From contig JAPLKK010000119.1 of assembly GCA_026388115.1 (NCBI GenBank), forward strand, positions 1 through 58,241: a stretch of DNA of 58,241 nt, read 5' to 3'. Position 1 is the first letter of the stretch, and the number at the start of each line of letters is the position of its first letter. The translations under genes and the position numbers were made by a program. Source of the stretch: Elusimicrobiota bacterium (lineage in GTDB: Bacteria > Elusimicrobiota > Elusimicrobia > UBA1565 > JACRDR01). Under the pieces are notes generated by a model that saw only the letters and a program-made list of their open reading frames with translations, searched no databases and was not told the DNA's origin. Shown here piece after piece: positions 15,819 through 23,588 of this stretch.

Positions 15819-17473
15819 CGCCCCAGCACCACCGGCAGGTTGCGCACCCACCCGAACCCCACGGTCGTCGGAGGACTTGGCGGCGCGACGGGGCGGAGGT
15901 TCTCCAGCAGGAGAGCGTGCTCGTCCTCATAGGCGACGCGGTGAGTCCCCGAGAGCTCGCCGCTCAGCGCTCGAAGCGTCGCGGGGTCCATCGCGAATTC
16001 GCGCGCGTTGGGCTTTTGCCGCCGCACCGCTTCCAGCGCCGGCCGCAAGGGACCGGAACCGGCCGCGGCGAAGGCGAAATTGAGGTCCACGGCGTCCTTC
16101 TGGACCAGGAGGAAATCCGCCTGGTCGAAATACTCGGGGAACTCCCAGACATCGGAGCGCGCGGCGAGAAAGCCGGTCGCGCGCAGGTTCGTCCACAAGA
16201 CCAAGCCCCGTTCCGGCGGGACCCGAGCCCCCGCTGCGATCACGGCGCGGTTGGACGCCGCCTCGACGGCTAGGCTGCGCTGGAGCGCCGCCGCCTTATC
16301 CATCTTCCCCGCCAATCGGTAAAGGCGCGGACGCAGCCCATTCGGAAGATTGCCGGCCTGGACGCGGAACGACAGCGCCAGGAACACCCCCGCCCAGGCC
16401 CAAGCCGCCGCGGACCGCGCGGAGACGCCCGGCGCCAGCCGCACCGCCTCGATCAGCGCGAGGAACAACGCGAAGAAAGGCGGGGCAAGGTGGTGCGCGC
16501 CGCCGACACAAGCGCTCTCACCCCAATGCAGCAGCGCGGGCAGAACGGCCAATGCCCCGAGCCGGACCCAGTGGCGGCGCTCCGGAACCCCGAACAACGC
16601 GGCCGCGAGCGGGAAGGCCGGCAGGAGCGTGAGCGCGGGAAGCACGGACTTGAGATTGGCGGCCAATAGCGTCGGGGTAAGCTCTCGGAGCTTCTTGATC
16701 ACCAGCGCGGTCGTAGTCGTATCCCGCAACGTGAGCTCGGCCCGGGCGGCCGGTTGGATCAGAAGAAGCACCAGCGCGAGGTAGGGCAGCGCAAATAAGG
16801 CCGCATCGCGGCCGAACGTCCGGCCCTCGTCTTCGAAGAGCCACGCATAGGCGGACCAGCAGAGCATGACCATCGCCGCGTCTTCGGCGAGCAAGCAGGA
16901 AAGCACGACGAAGGCCAAGTGCAGCCCTCGCCGGCGCGCGCGCACGGCCCACTGGAGCGCCAGCAGGAACGGACCGATGAAAAGCAAGAACTGAGCCATC
17001 TGATCGAGGATGCTCAACAGGCCGCCGGCGATGAGGATTGCGCCGCAGAAGGCGGCCTTTCCCGCGTCTCCGCCCTCCGCCGACGGCCCGGCCAGAAGCC
17101 AAATGAGTGCCAGCCCGGCGCCCAGGTTCCAGGCGATCAACAGGCCATAGAGCCACGCCGGAGTCGGCGACAGGGCCCACAACGGAGCGAAGGCATAGGG
17201 CGTGAAGTTGACATGGATGGCGAACGCATGAAGGAAGCCGTACGGATTATGCGTGAACCCGACCGAGTTGCCGGCCGCCAAGGAGGCGAAGAAGGAGCTC
17301 TGGAAAGGCCGCCCGTGGAGGAAGTTGTGGAACTCCTGGACGGTCCAAATGAAGCCGGAGCCGGTCCACTCCGACACGGTGCTGCGGAGATTCGCGAAGA
17401 ACGAGGCGTAGAAAAGTCCGCCGAACAACGCGAATGCGGCGCTCATCGCGGCCAGCGGCCTTCGACCAGGCAT
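15782..17473 (-). CDS. Polytopic membrane protein, DUF2079-like
   Basis: A 563-aa integral membrane protein with about ten hydrophobic segments up to residue ~370 and a soluble C-terminal part. The opening (SGFIWTVQEFHNFLHGRPFQSSFF, then NSVGFTHNPYGFL) resembles DUF2079 and GT-C transferases, where an extracellular loop after the first helix carries the catalytic acid; the typical GFDLGIFDQ is not conserved. The tail WTNLRATGFLAARSDVW recalls DUF2079 proteins. A role in moving a lipid-linked sugar to an extracytoplasmic glycan is possible but unproven. The start is supported by a TACCAT -10 box 8 bp upstream. It is divergent from the O-methyltransferase. Confidence 0.6.
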   Translation of the reverse strand: MPGRRPLAAMSAAFALFGGLFYASFFANLRSTVSEWTGSGFIWTVQEFHNFLHGRPFQSSFFASLAAGNSVGFTHNPYGFLHAFAIHVNFTPYAFAPLWALSPTPAWLYGLLIAWNLGAGLALIWLLAGPSAEGGDAGKAAFCGAILIAGGLLSILDQMAQFLLFIGPFLLALQWAVRARRRGLHLAFVVLSCLLAEDAAMVMLCWSAYAWLFEDEGRTFGRDAALFALPYLALVLLLIQPAARAELTLRDTTTTALVIKKLRELTPTLLAANLKSVLPALTLLPAFPLAAALFGVPERRHWVRLGALAVLPALLHWGESACVGGAHHLAPPFFALFLALIEAVRLAPGVSARSAAAWAWAGVFLALSFRVQAGNLPNGLRPRLYRLAGKMDKAAALQRSLAVEAASNRAVIAAGARVPPERGLVLWTNLRATGFLAARSDVWEFPEYFDQADFLLVQKDAVDLNFAFAAAGSGPLRPALEAVRRQKPNAREFAMDPATLRALSGELSGTHRVAYEDEHALLLENLRPVAPPSPPTTVGFGWVRNLPVVLGRYERKVRSGSTK

Positions 17474-17481
17474 CGACGGCT

Positions 17482-17491
17482 ATGGTACAAT
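17482..17491. promoter_or_regulatory. Overlapping divergent -10 boxes
   Basis: ATGGTA (17482-17487, TACCAT on the minus strand, 8 bp before ATG 17473) and TACAAT (17486-17491, 6 bp before ATG 17498) share two bases. Only 24 bp separate the divergent start codons. Both transcripts would be leaderless or nearly so. TCGACC at 17462-17467 is a fair -35 for the rightward unit with an 18-bp spacer. Confidence 0.5.
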
Positions 17492-17497
17492 TCGACG

Positions 17498-18559
17498 ATG
17501 CCAGAGGCGAGTTTTTCGAGGGCCGACTGGTCCGGCGCGCTCTGGCGGATCGTCCGCGTGATCGCCTTGCGGGCCCGCCTGATCGCGAAGGTCCTGTTCG
17601 GCAACCTCCGCCTGACGCACGCCTTGCGCGGCGATTGGCGCGAGCGCTATGAGCGATCGCGCCGGGACTTCTTCGCGGCCGATCCCGTCTTCCATCCGTC
17701 GAAGCAGTGGGAGATCATCACCCGCTTCTACCGACTTGTGCTGCGCGCGTGGGGCCTGGAGCGATTCAAGTCCACGTTCGGACGCTTCCTGTCCACCTAC
17801 GAGCCGGACAACCCGTGGATATTCGAAGCCGTGCACCACCTATACCGGCAGGCATTAGCCGCGCGAGACGCATGGGGACTGCTGGACACGCTTGAGGAGC
17901 CGGAGCTGGGCGCCGGCACCTATGTCATGTACGGGGGCCGCCGATTAAGCCTCGACCTCCTGCAGTCAATCGACGAACTGTACCGCGTCCGGGAAGCGTC
18001 CGGGTTCGAGCGCGATGACCGCGTGGTATTCTGCGAGGTGGGAGCCGGCTACGGGCGTCTCGCCGACGTCGTGCTCTCCGCCATGCCGAACGCGAGTTAC
18101 CTCATCTTCGACCTGCCGGAATCGCTGCTCCTGGCCCAGCACTACCTGACGGTCCGCCACCCGCACGTGAAGGCGGCCCTATACCCCGAGTCCTCCGAAG
18201 CCGTCAAGGACCCGTTGGCTCCGGGAGCACCCCGCCTTATCTTCGGTCTGCCCCACCAGCTGCGCGAGGTCAAGCGCGGCTCCGTCGACGCGTTCGTCAA
18301 CGTCTATTCGTTCATGGAGATGAGCCGGAAGCAGATCGAGACCTACTTTGGGATCATCGATCGGTTGAACCCCGGGACGGTCTACATGAAGCAGCACAAG
18401 CGGGAGGCCAACATCTATGACCGGTCGCTCAACACCGGTGAGAACTATCCCGTGCCACAAGGCTGGAAGAAGAGCTACGAGGGGACCAGCACCCTCTTCG
18501 AACACGTCTTCGAAGCGGCCTACCGCCTGAAGCCTATCCGCGCGTCCAGCTTCGAGTAG
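17498..18559 (+). CDS. Putative sugar O-methyltransferase (NanM-like, TIGR04371 type)
   Basis: A 353-aa SAM-dependent methyltransferase. VVFCEVGAGYGRLADVVL is the SAM-binding motif and YLIFDLPESLLLAQHYL is diagnostic of the putative sugar O-methyltransferase family seen in O-antigen loci. VNVYSFMEMSRKQIETYF and the basic segment YMKQHKREANIYDRS follow. The long ORF from 16919 crosses the opposite gene; ATG 17498 is chosen because TACAAT is 6 bp upstream and the conserved protein begins there. It probably adds a methyl ether to a polysaccharide sugar. The gene ends in a 26-bp convergent overlap with the acyltransferase. Confidence 0.82.
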   Translation: MPEASFSRADWSGALWRIVRVIALRARLIAKVLFGNLRLTHALRGDWRERYERSRRDFFAADPVFHPSKQWEIITRFYRLVLRAWGLERFKSTFGRFLSTYEPDNPWIFEAVHHLYRQALAARDAWGLLDTLEEPELGAGTYVMYGGRRLSLDLLQSIDELYRVREASGFERDDRVVFCEVGAGYGRLADVVLSAMPNASYLIFDLPESLLLAQHYLTVRHPHVKAALYPESSEAVKDPLAPGAPRLIFGLPHQLREVKRGSVDAFVNVYSFMEMSRKQIETYFGIIDRLNPGTVYMKQHKREANIYDRSLNTGENYPVPQGWKKSYEGTSTLFEHVFEAAYRLKPIRASSFE

Positions 18560-19187
18560 CCGCGTCGTATTGCTTCACAACTCGGGCCGGCTGTCCTGCG
18601 GCCACGCAGTGAGCCGGGATGGACTTCGTCACCACGCTATTGGCGCCCACCACGGCGCCTTCGCCGATCTCGAGGTCGATCCCGTTGGCCACGATCACGA
18701 CGTTGGCTCCAATCCAGGCGCCGCGGCCGATGCGGATGCGACCCGGATGCGGCAGTCCCTGGTCCTTCACCGGCCGCGTGACATCCTCGAACGCATGGAT
18801 GTGATCAGCGACGTAGACGTTCATTGCGAAAAGGACGTCGTCTTCGACCACCACCTCCTGCGCCGCGGAAAGAGTGGTGCGCGGCCCGATCTGCACGCGG
18901 CGGCCGATCCGCAACGTCGGGCCGGACGGCGGGTCGGGAAGCTCGACAAGCGGCACGGTGAGCCAAGCGTAGCGTTGCACCCAGGTCCCGTCGCCGATCG
19001 TGATGAAGCGCGAGCCTTGCACGCAAGCCGCGGAGTCGATCACCACGCCGCGACCTCGCTCGGCAAAGCTGTGCTTAAGGGCCGACATCAGCCGCGACCA
19101 CACCATGAGCCTGAAGAAGTTGAAGCCCAACTCCTTCAATGTGTAACCGGACCTGAGAAACTTCCGATAATTTGTGAGTTGGGCCAT
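18534..19187 (-). CDS. Left-handed beta-helix (hexapeptide) acyltransferase
   Basis: A 217-aa acetyltransferase of the LbH superfamily: repeated [LIV]-G-x-x-x units in ITIGDGTWVQ, LRIGRRVQIGPRTTL, VVVEDDVLFAMN, IRIGRGAWIGANVVI and LEIGEGAVVGANSVVT, then the family ending GQPARVVKQY. The catalytic His is probably in YVADHIHAFEDV. It likely O-acetylates a surface sugar using acetyl-CoA (WbbJ/NodL-like). ATG 19187 (MAQLTNYRKFL) is preferred to the TTG at 19208 because a TAGGAT box lies 11 bp upstream. A role as the N-acyltransferase missing from the nonulosonic-acid operon is possible but unsupported. Confidence 0.85.
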   Translation of the reverse strand: MAQLTNYRKFLRSGYTLKELGFNFFRLMVWSRLMSALKHSFAERGRGVVIDSAACVQGSRFITIGDGTWVQRYAWLTVPLVELPDPPSGPTLRIGRRVQIGPRTTLSAAQEVVVEDDVLFAMNVYVADHIHAFEDVTRPVKDQGLPHPGRIRIGRGAWIGANVVIVANGIDLEIGEGAVVGANSVVTKSIPAHCVAAGQPARVVKQYDAATRSWTRG

Positions 19188-19198
19188 CCGTGCCGCAA

Positions 19199-19204
19199 AT
19201 CCTA
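19199..19204 (-). promoter_or_regulatory. candidate -10 box of the hexapeptide acyltransferase
   Basis: TAGGAT on the minus strand, 11 bp before ATG 19187. It belongs to the set of short-leader promoters; no Shine-Dalgarno sequence is seen. The rest of 19205-19312 is relatively AT-rich and holds an extra TTCAAT half-site at 19292-19297, but nothing else I can name. Confidence 0.35.
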
Positions 19205-19312
19205 ACAAATTCGCGACGCCTTCCGCCTCATTGGAGCACCCCTTCCATGTTCATTACGTGAACGCATGTGAAAAACAGCAGCAATGGGGCATTCAATTTG
19301 CATCGTCAGGCC

Positions 19313-19341
19313 TTGACAGTCGCGGGAACAGCTGCTAGACT
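19313..19341 (+). promoter_or_regulatory. Strong sigma70-type promoter of the EPS regulator
   Basis: TTGACA (19313-19318), exactly 17 bp, TAGACT (19336-19341). This is the only near-consensus -35/-10 pair I find in the window. It should give a transcript starting at about 19347-19349, at or just before the start codon of the MarR-type regulator. Confidence 0.75.
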
Positions 19342-19356
19342 GTTCAATGATTGAAC
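19342..19356. promoter_or_regulatory. Palindromic operator candidate GTTCAAT-G-ATTGAAC
   Basis: A perfect 15-bp inverted repeat that begins at the base after the -10 box, covering the transcription start and the start codon of the MarR/EPS gene. A TTCAAT half-site recurs at 19292-19297, upstream of the -35. Winged-helix dimers bind such sites, so autorepression is likely; this is inference. Confidence 0.55.
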
Positions 19357-19917
19357 ACACAGCCCCCCAACCAGCTCCTGGAGCGCGAATTCAACCTCAT
19401 TCAGGCAATCGAACAGCGGCCGGACATCACCCAACGCGAACTCTCGGAAAGCGTGGGTTGCTCGCTAGGGATGACGAACATCCTCCTAAAGAGGCTGGTA
19501 AAGAAAGGGTTTTTGAAGATCGGTCAGCTCGACTGGAACAAGACCCGCTACCTCCTAACCTATGAAGGAAGCCTGGAGAAGGCTCGGAAATCATACGCCT
19601 ACGCCATCCATACCTGGCGACAGGCGCGGCTAATCATCCAGGCCATCCAGCAGAAGATCATCACCGAGTACGAAACCGGGGCGAGGCACGCGGCGGTTGT
19701 GGCTTGGCCGGAGACCGCAGCCGTCATCCAGGGGGCCCTCGCCGAGAAGGACCTGCCGGGCCTGACCATCGAGTACGTTGAGGCATACAAGTACCTCAAG
19801 CCGGAGCATACGCTGGTCTTCGCCGCGACTGTGGAACCGACCCCCGAACCGGCGGACGGGCGGAGAGTCGTGCCGCTGCTGGAGAAGGTCGATTTGCAGT
19901 TCAAGTTCGAGAGTTGA
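19351..19917 (+). CDS. MarR-family EPS-associated winged-helix transcriptional regulator (TIGR04176-like)
   Basis: A 188-aa DNA-binding protein. Residues 8-70 form a winged helix: FNLIQAIEQRPDITQRELSE, the recognition helix in SVGCSLGMTNILLKRLVKKGF, and a wing ending RYLLTYEGSLEKA. This pattern is that of the EPS-associated MarR group encoded beside exopolysaccharide operons. About 90 further residues form an unassigned C-terminal domain. It probably controls its own promoter and the operon starting at 19945. The only in-frame start is TTG 19351; an ATG four bases earlier (19347) is better placed but out of frame, and one fewer C in the C6 run at 19363-19368 would join them. Base composition is less GC-rich than its neighbours. 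Confidence 0.8.
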   Translation: MNTQPPNQLLEREFNLIQAIEQRPDITQRELSESVGCSLGMTNILLKRLVKKGFLKIGQLDWNKTRYLLTYEGSLEKARKSYAYAIHTWRQARLIIQAIQQKIITEYETGARHAAVVAWPETAAVIQGALAEKDLPGLTIEYVEAYKYLKPEHTLVFAATVEPTPEPADGRRVVPLLEKVDLQFKFES

Positions 19918-19931
19918 GACAATGACGACAA

Positions 19932-19938
19932 AAGGAGG
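19932..19938 (+). promoter_or_regulatory. Strong Shine-Dalgarno site of the DegT gene
   Basis: AAGGAGG, 6 bp before ATG 19945. It is notable because nearly all operon-leading genes here lack one; it shows that SD-led initiation is used inside operons. Confidence 0.7.
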
Positions 19939-19944
19939 GCACCC

Positions 19945-21129
19945 ATGAGCGCGTCGCCGCTCTCATCGCCGCCTAAGAAGACCCCGGCCGTACCGATCCT
20001 GCGCATCCCGTTCGACGCGAAGGATCGCGCCTTCCTCGCGGAGGGTTTGGCCAAGATCCTGGACTCGGGCGCCCTCGTCATGGGCGAGAACACGAAGGCC
20101 TTCGAGCGGGAGTTCGCCGCGCTCTGCGGCGTGCCCTACGCGGTAGCGACCTCCAACTGCACGACAGCGCTCGAGATCATCCTGCGCGCCGTCGGCGTCG
20201 AGGGCGGCAGCGTGATCGTCCCGACCAACACGTTCATCGCGACCGCGTTCGCCGCGGTGCACGCGGGCGCCAAGGTCGTGTTCGCCGACTCGGACCCGAC
20301 GACTCTCTGCCTCGACCCCAAGGATGTCGAGCGCCGCCTCAGGCCCGACACCCGGGCGGTCATCATCGTCCACATCGGCGGCATCATCACGCCCGCGATC
20401 GAGGACCTGAAGAGGCTCTGCGACGCGAAGGGCATCGCCTTGGTCGAGGACTGCGCTCACGCGCACGGCTCGACCTACAAGGGCACGGCGGCGGGCGCTT
20501 GGGGATGGGCCGGAGCGTTCTCCTTCTTCCCGACCAAGCCCCTGGTCAGCGGCGAGGGCGGCATCATCACGACGCGCGACCAGGCGGTCTACGAGAAGGC
20601 CCTCATGCTGCGCAACCACGGCAAGAACCCCAAACTCGGGAACCGGATCACGGAGCTAGGGCACAACTGGCGCATGAGCGAGATCACGGCGCTCTTGGCG
20701 CTGCAGCAGACGCGCAAGGCTAAGGAGCTCTTCGCGGACCGCAAGGCGACCGCGGCCTACTACGACCGCGAACTCTCCGGCCTCGCCGGAGCGAAGCCCC
20801 TCGCCATGCCCCAGGGCATGGACTCGACGTACTACAAGTACGTCATGGTCCTCGAGCCGGGGCTGCCGCGCGACGCTCTCAAGAAGCTCATGAAGGAGCG
20901 CTTCCAGGTCTCGCTGACCGGCGAGGTCTACGACGTGCCGTGCCACAAGGAGCCTGTCTGGCAGCAGCATCCCCGCGCGGCGATCAACGCGAGCGACTCC
21001 TTCCCCGGAGCCGACGAGATCGCGGCCAGGCATTTCTGCCTGCCGCTCTATCCCGGACTGACCGACGCGGAGCGCGCGCACGTGGTGAGCTCGCTCAAGG
21101 CCGCCCTCAAGGAGGTCGCGCGCGCATGA
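19945..21129 (+). CDS. DegT/DnrJ/EryC1/StrS PLP-dependent sugar aminotransferase
   Basis: Transfers an amino group, usually from glutamate, to a 4-keto (or 3-keto) nucleotide sugar. It is 394 aa, normal for the family. The PLP lysine lies in FSFFPTKPLVSGEGG (~195), with the phosphate-binding SNCTTALEIILRA (~70), VEDCAHAHGSTYKG with the PLP-contacting Asp, and the C-terminal RHFCLPLYPGLTDAE. In a nonulosonic-acid setting it would do the LegC/PseC step. It is first in an operon behind the MarR/EPS gene and has the window's clearest ribosome-binding site. The dehydratase needed before it is not adjacent; epimerase/dehydratases at 33259 or 34176 could supply it. Confidence 0.88.
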   Translation: MSASPLSSPPKKTPAVPILRIPFDAKDRAFLAEGLAKILDSGALVMGENTKAFEREFAALCGVPYAVATSNCTTALEIILRAVGVEGGSVIVPTNTFIATAFAAVHAGAKVVFADSDPTTLCLDPKDVERRLRPDTRAVIIVHIGGIITPAIEDLKRLCDAKGIALVEDCAHAHGSTYKGTAAGAWGWAGAFSFFPTKPLVSGEGGIITTRDQAVYEKALMLRNHGKNPKLGNRITELGHNWRMSEITALLALQQTRKAKELFADRKATAAYYDRELSGLAGAKPLAMPQGMDSTYYKYVMVLEPGLPRDALKKLMKERFQVSLTGEVYDVPCHKEPVWQQHPRAAINASDSFPGADEIAARHFCLPLYPGLTDAERAHVVSSLKAALKEVARA

Positions 21130-21809
21130 ACATCCTCGCTCTTGCTGCGCACGGCGACGACGAACTGCTCGGTCCGGGCGGGACGCTGATCCGTCACGCT
21201 CGGGCAGGCGACGCCGTGCACGTCGCCATCTGCGTGGGCCGCCCGAACCTCAAGATGTACTCGGAGAAAAGGTACGGTCCCCAGGTCCTCGACCGCCGCA
21301 AGAAGCAGGCGGAGAAAGTCGGCAGGTTTCTGCGCTTCGCGTCGGTGCGCTGCCTCGACCTGCAGGACGAGATGCTCGAGCAGGACCTCAACGCGACGGT
21401 CACCGCCGTCGAGAAGGTGGTGAACGAGGTAAAGCCCGATGTGGTCTACCTCCATCACGGCGGCGACGTCAACCAGGACCACCGCGGCGTGTTCAAGGCG
21501 GCCCTGGTCTCGGTGCGGGGCTACCGCAAGCCGAGGATCCGCCGCGTCCTCGCTTTCGAAACCCTCTCCACGACCGAGCAAGCCCCGGCCGCGCCCAGTT
21601 GGGCGTTCCTGCCGGACTACTACGTGGACATCTCCAAGTTCCTGGACCTCAAGCTCAAGGCACTGCGCATCTACAGCGACGAGCTGGCCCCGTTCCCGCA
21701 TCCGCGCTCGGCCGAGGGACTGACCGCGCTGGCGCGCCTGCGCGGCGCCACCGCCGGCTTCCGCGCGGCGGAGGCCTTCGCGCTCGTCCGCGAGTGCGTC
21801 GGGGATTAG
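21126..21809 (+). CDS. PIG-L/LmbE-family deacetylase
   Basis: Zinc-dependent N-deacetylase of 227 aa acting on N-acetyl-sugar substrates, presumed cytoplasmic. The signature AHPDDE appears as AAHGDDE at residues 7-13 (Pro to Gly, both Asp and Glu kept), followed by LLGPGGTLIRHA. The second metal motif is in HHGGDVNQDHR. ATG 21126 overlaps the aminotransferase stop by 4 bp. In this operon it probably removes an acetyl group from an intermediate or activated nonulosonate so that another acyl or amidino group can be placed there; that is inference from context. Confidence 0.87.
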   Translation: MNILALAAHGDDELLGPGGTLIRHARAGDAVHVAICVGRPNLKMYSEKRYGPQVLDRRKKQAEKVGRFLRFASVRCLDLQDEMLEQDLNATVTAVEKVVNEVKPDVVYLHHGGDVNQDHRGVFKAALVSVRGYRKPRIRRVLAFETLSTTEQAPAAPSWAFLPDYYVDISKFLDLKLKALRIYSDELAPFPHPRSAEGLTALARLRGATAGFRAAEAFALVRECVGD

Positions 21810-21810
21810 C

Positions 21811-22869
21811 GTGCTCTTCTTCAACAAGCTGGACAACCCCGCCGACTTCTGGAAGCACCTGCGCTTTCACTTCAACCGCGGGCGCGGCCACCAACTGCGC
21901 TTCCTCTGGAACCGGGTGCGCTGGCACCTTTACCCGGCGCTGGGGCTGGCCGGCCACTATCCCGACCATGTCGACATCGAGCTCTCCGCCGCCTGCAATA
22001 TGCGCTGCCCCATGTGCTACACGACGACCGCGCGATTCAAGAGGGAAGTCCCGCACGTGCTGTTCGACTTCGAACTCTACAAGCGCGTCATCGACGAACT
22101 GGCGGCCAACGGCGTGTACTCCATCCGCCTGAGCTGGCGCGGCGAGCCCACGGTCCACCCGCGGTTCATGGACTGCGTGCGCTACGCGCACGAGAAGGGC
22201 ATCCGGGAGATCGATTCCCTCACCAATTGCCTCAAGCTCACGCCCGAGATGTTCGCGGAGCTGGTGGACATGCAGGTGGCGTGGCTCACCATCTCCTTCG
22301 ACGGCACCGGCGAGACCTACGAGAAGATCCGCGCCCCCGCCAAGTTCGACGAGGCCGTGGCCAAGATACGCCGCTTCCACGAGATCAAGAAGGAGAAGGG
22401 CTCGGTCAAGCCGGTGGTGCGCCTGCAAGGCGTCTGGCCCGCCATCGCCGAAGACCCGGAGAGGTACTTCTCGACCTTCGAGAGCATCGTCGACGAGATC
22501 AGCGTCAACTCCTTGCTCGACTACCTGCGAAAGGACGAGACGTTCCAGTATGTGCCGGACTTCGTCTGCCCCGTGCCCTTCCAACGCCTGGTCCTCGGCT
22601 CCGACGGCCGCGCCTTCATGTGCATCAACGACGAGATGGGCCAGGTCTGCGTCGGCGACGCGCACAAGGAAACCATCCACGACATCTGGAACGGCTCCAA
22701 GATGGCTGAGGCGCGGCGCGCCCAGCTCGAGAAGCGCGGGGTCAAGACCTACGAGCCCTGCAAGGTCTGCTACCTCGCGCGCAAGACAGTGCAGAAGCCG
22801 TACAAGGTCGGCAACCGGACGATCATGCTCGAGGAGCTCGAAGGCCGGACCATGGTCGTTGGAAAATGA
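21811..22869 (+). CDS. Radical SAM protein with SPASM-like C-terminal domain
   Basis: A 352-aa iron-sulfur enzyme. CNMRCPMC (C62, C66, C69) binds the SAM [4Fe-4S] cluster, SWRGEPTVHP is the GGEP-like motif, and a C-terminal cluster region has cysteines in VCPVPFQRLVLG, FMCIND, VCVGD and CKVCYLA. It starts with GTG one base after the PIG-L stop. Such SPASM-type proteins in glycan loci are poorly known; epimerisation, dehydrogenation or amine transfer on a sugar are all possible. Tight coupling to PIG-L and WbqC genes suggests one step in modifying the nonulosonic acid. A second radical SAM gene is at 31189-32304. Confidence 0.85.
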   Translation: MLFFNKLDNPADFWKHLRFHFNRGRGHQLRFLWNRVRWHLYPALGLAGHYPDHVDIELSAACNMRCPMCYTTTARFKREVPHVLFDFELYKRVIDELAANGVYSIRLSWRGEPTVHPRFMDCVRYAHEKGIREIDSLTNCLKLTPEMFAELVDMQVAWLTISFDGTGETYEKIRAPAKFDEAVAKIRRFHEIKKEKGSVKPVVRLQGVWPAIAEDPERYFSTFESIVDEISVNSLLDYLRKDETFQYVPDFVCPVPFQRLVLGSDGRAFMCINDEMGQVCVGDAHKETIHDIWNGSKMAEARRAQLEKRGVKTYEPCKVCYLARKTVQKPYKVGNRTIMLEELEGRTMVVGK

Positions 22870-23588
22870 GAACCGTCGCCATCCATCAACCCGAGTGCTT
22901 CCCTTGGCTCGGCTTCCTCGACAAGGCCCGGCAGTCGGACGTCTTCATCATTTTGGATAGTGTCCAGTACGAGAAGAACTATTTCCAGAACCGCAACAAG
23001 ATCCGCACCGCCGACGGCTGGACCTGGCTGACGATCCCGGTAGAGACCTCCGGCAAGCTCGAGCAGACCATCGCCCAAGCCCGGATCTCCGATGCAGCAT
23101 TGCCGCGCTGGCGCGAGAAGCACCTGGCGGCCTGGCGCCAGAACTACGGCAAGACGGCGGACGCCGAGGCATGTCTGGGATTCCTCGAGGCGCACTACGC
23201 CAAGCGCCACCAGCTGCTCGCGGACTTCAACACGGACGTGATCCGCTGGCTCTTCGAGCGTTTCGGCATCAAGGCCGAGCTGCGGCGCTCATCCCAGATG
23301 GCGGCCAAGGGCCGCTCCAGCGCGCTATTGGCTTCCTTGTGCAAGGAAGCGGGCGCCGAGGCCTATCTCTCCGGCGTCTCGGGCAAGGACTACCTGGATG
23401 AAGCGGAGTTCTCCCAGCTCGGCCTGCAAGTCCGCTACCAGGAGTTCCATCACCCGATCTACAAGCAAAGCCGCGAGCCGTTCATTTCCTGCCTCTCGTC
23501 TTTCGACCTGCTGTTCAACTACGGCGCCGGGGCGCCAACGCTTCTCTTCGATCCGGCCACGCCAAGGCTAACCGAGGTCTTCACATGA
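22866..23588 (+). CDS. WbqC-family protein
   Basis: A 240-aa member of the WbqC family (PF08889), common in O-antigen and nonulosonate loci. Seen: the N-terminal IHQPECFPWLGFLDKA, ILDSVQYEKNYFQNRNKI, WLTIPVETSG, YLSGVSGKDYLD and QEFHHPIYKQ, all well-conserved family segments. The biochemical activity is not settled; an acyl- or amino-acid-transfer role in dressing the amino group of a sugar has been suggested on context. It overlaps the radical SAM gene and NeuB by ATGA, putting it inside the nonulosonate operon. Confidence 0.9.
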   Translation: MRTVAIHQPECFPWLGFLDKARQSDVFIILDSVQYEKNYFQNRNKIRTADGWTWLTIPVETSGKLEQTIAQARISDAALPRWREKHLAAWRQNYGKTADAEACLGFLEAHYAKRHQLLADFNTDVIRWLFERFGIKAELRRSSQMAAKGRSSALLASLCKEAGAEAYLSGVSGKDYLDEAEFSQLGLQVRYQEFHHPIYKQSREPFISCLSSFDLLFNYGAGAPTLLFDPATPRLTEVFT

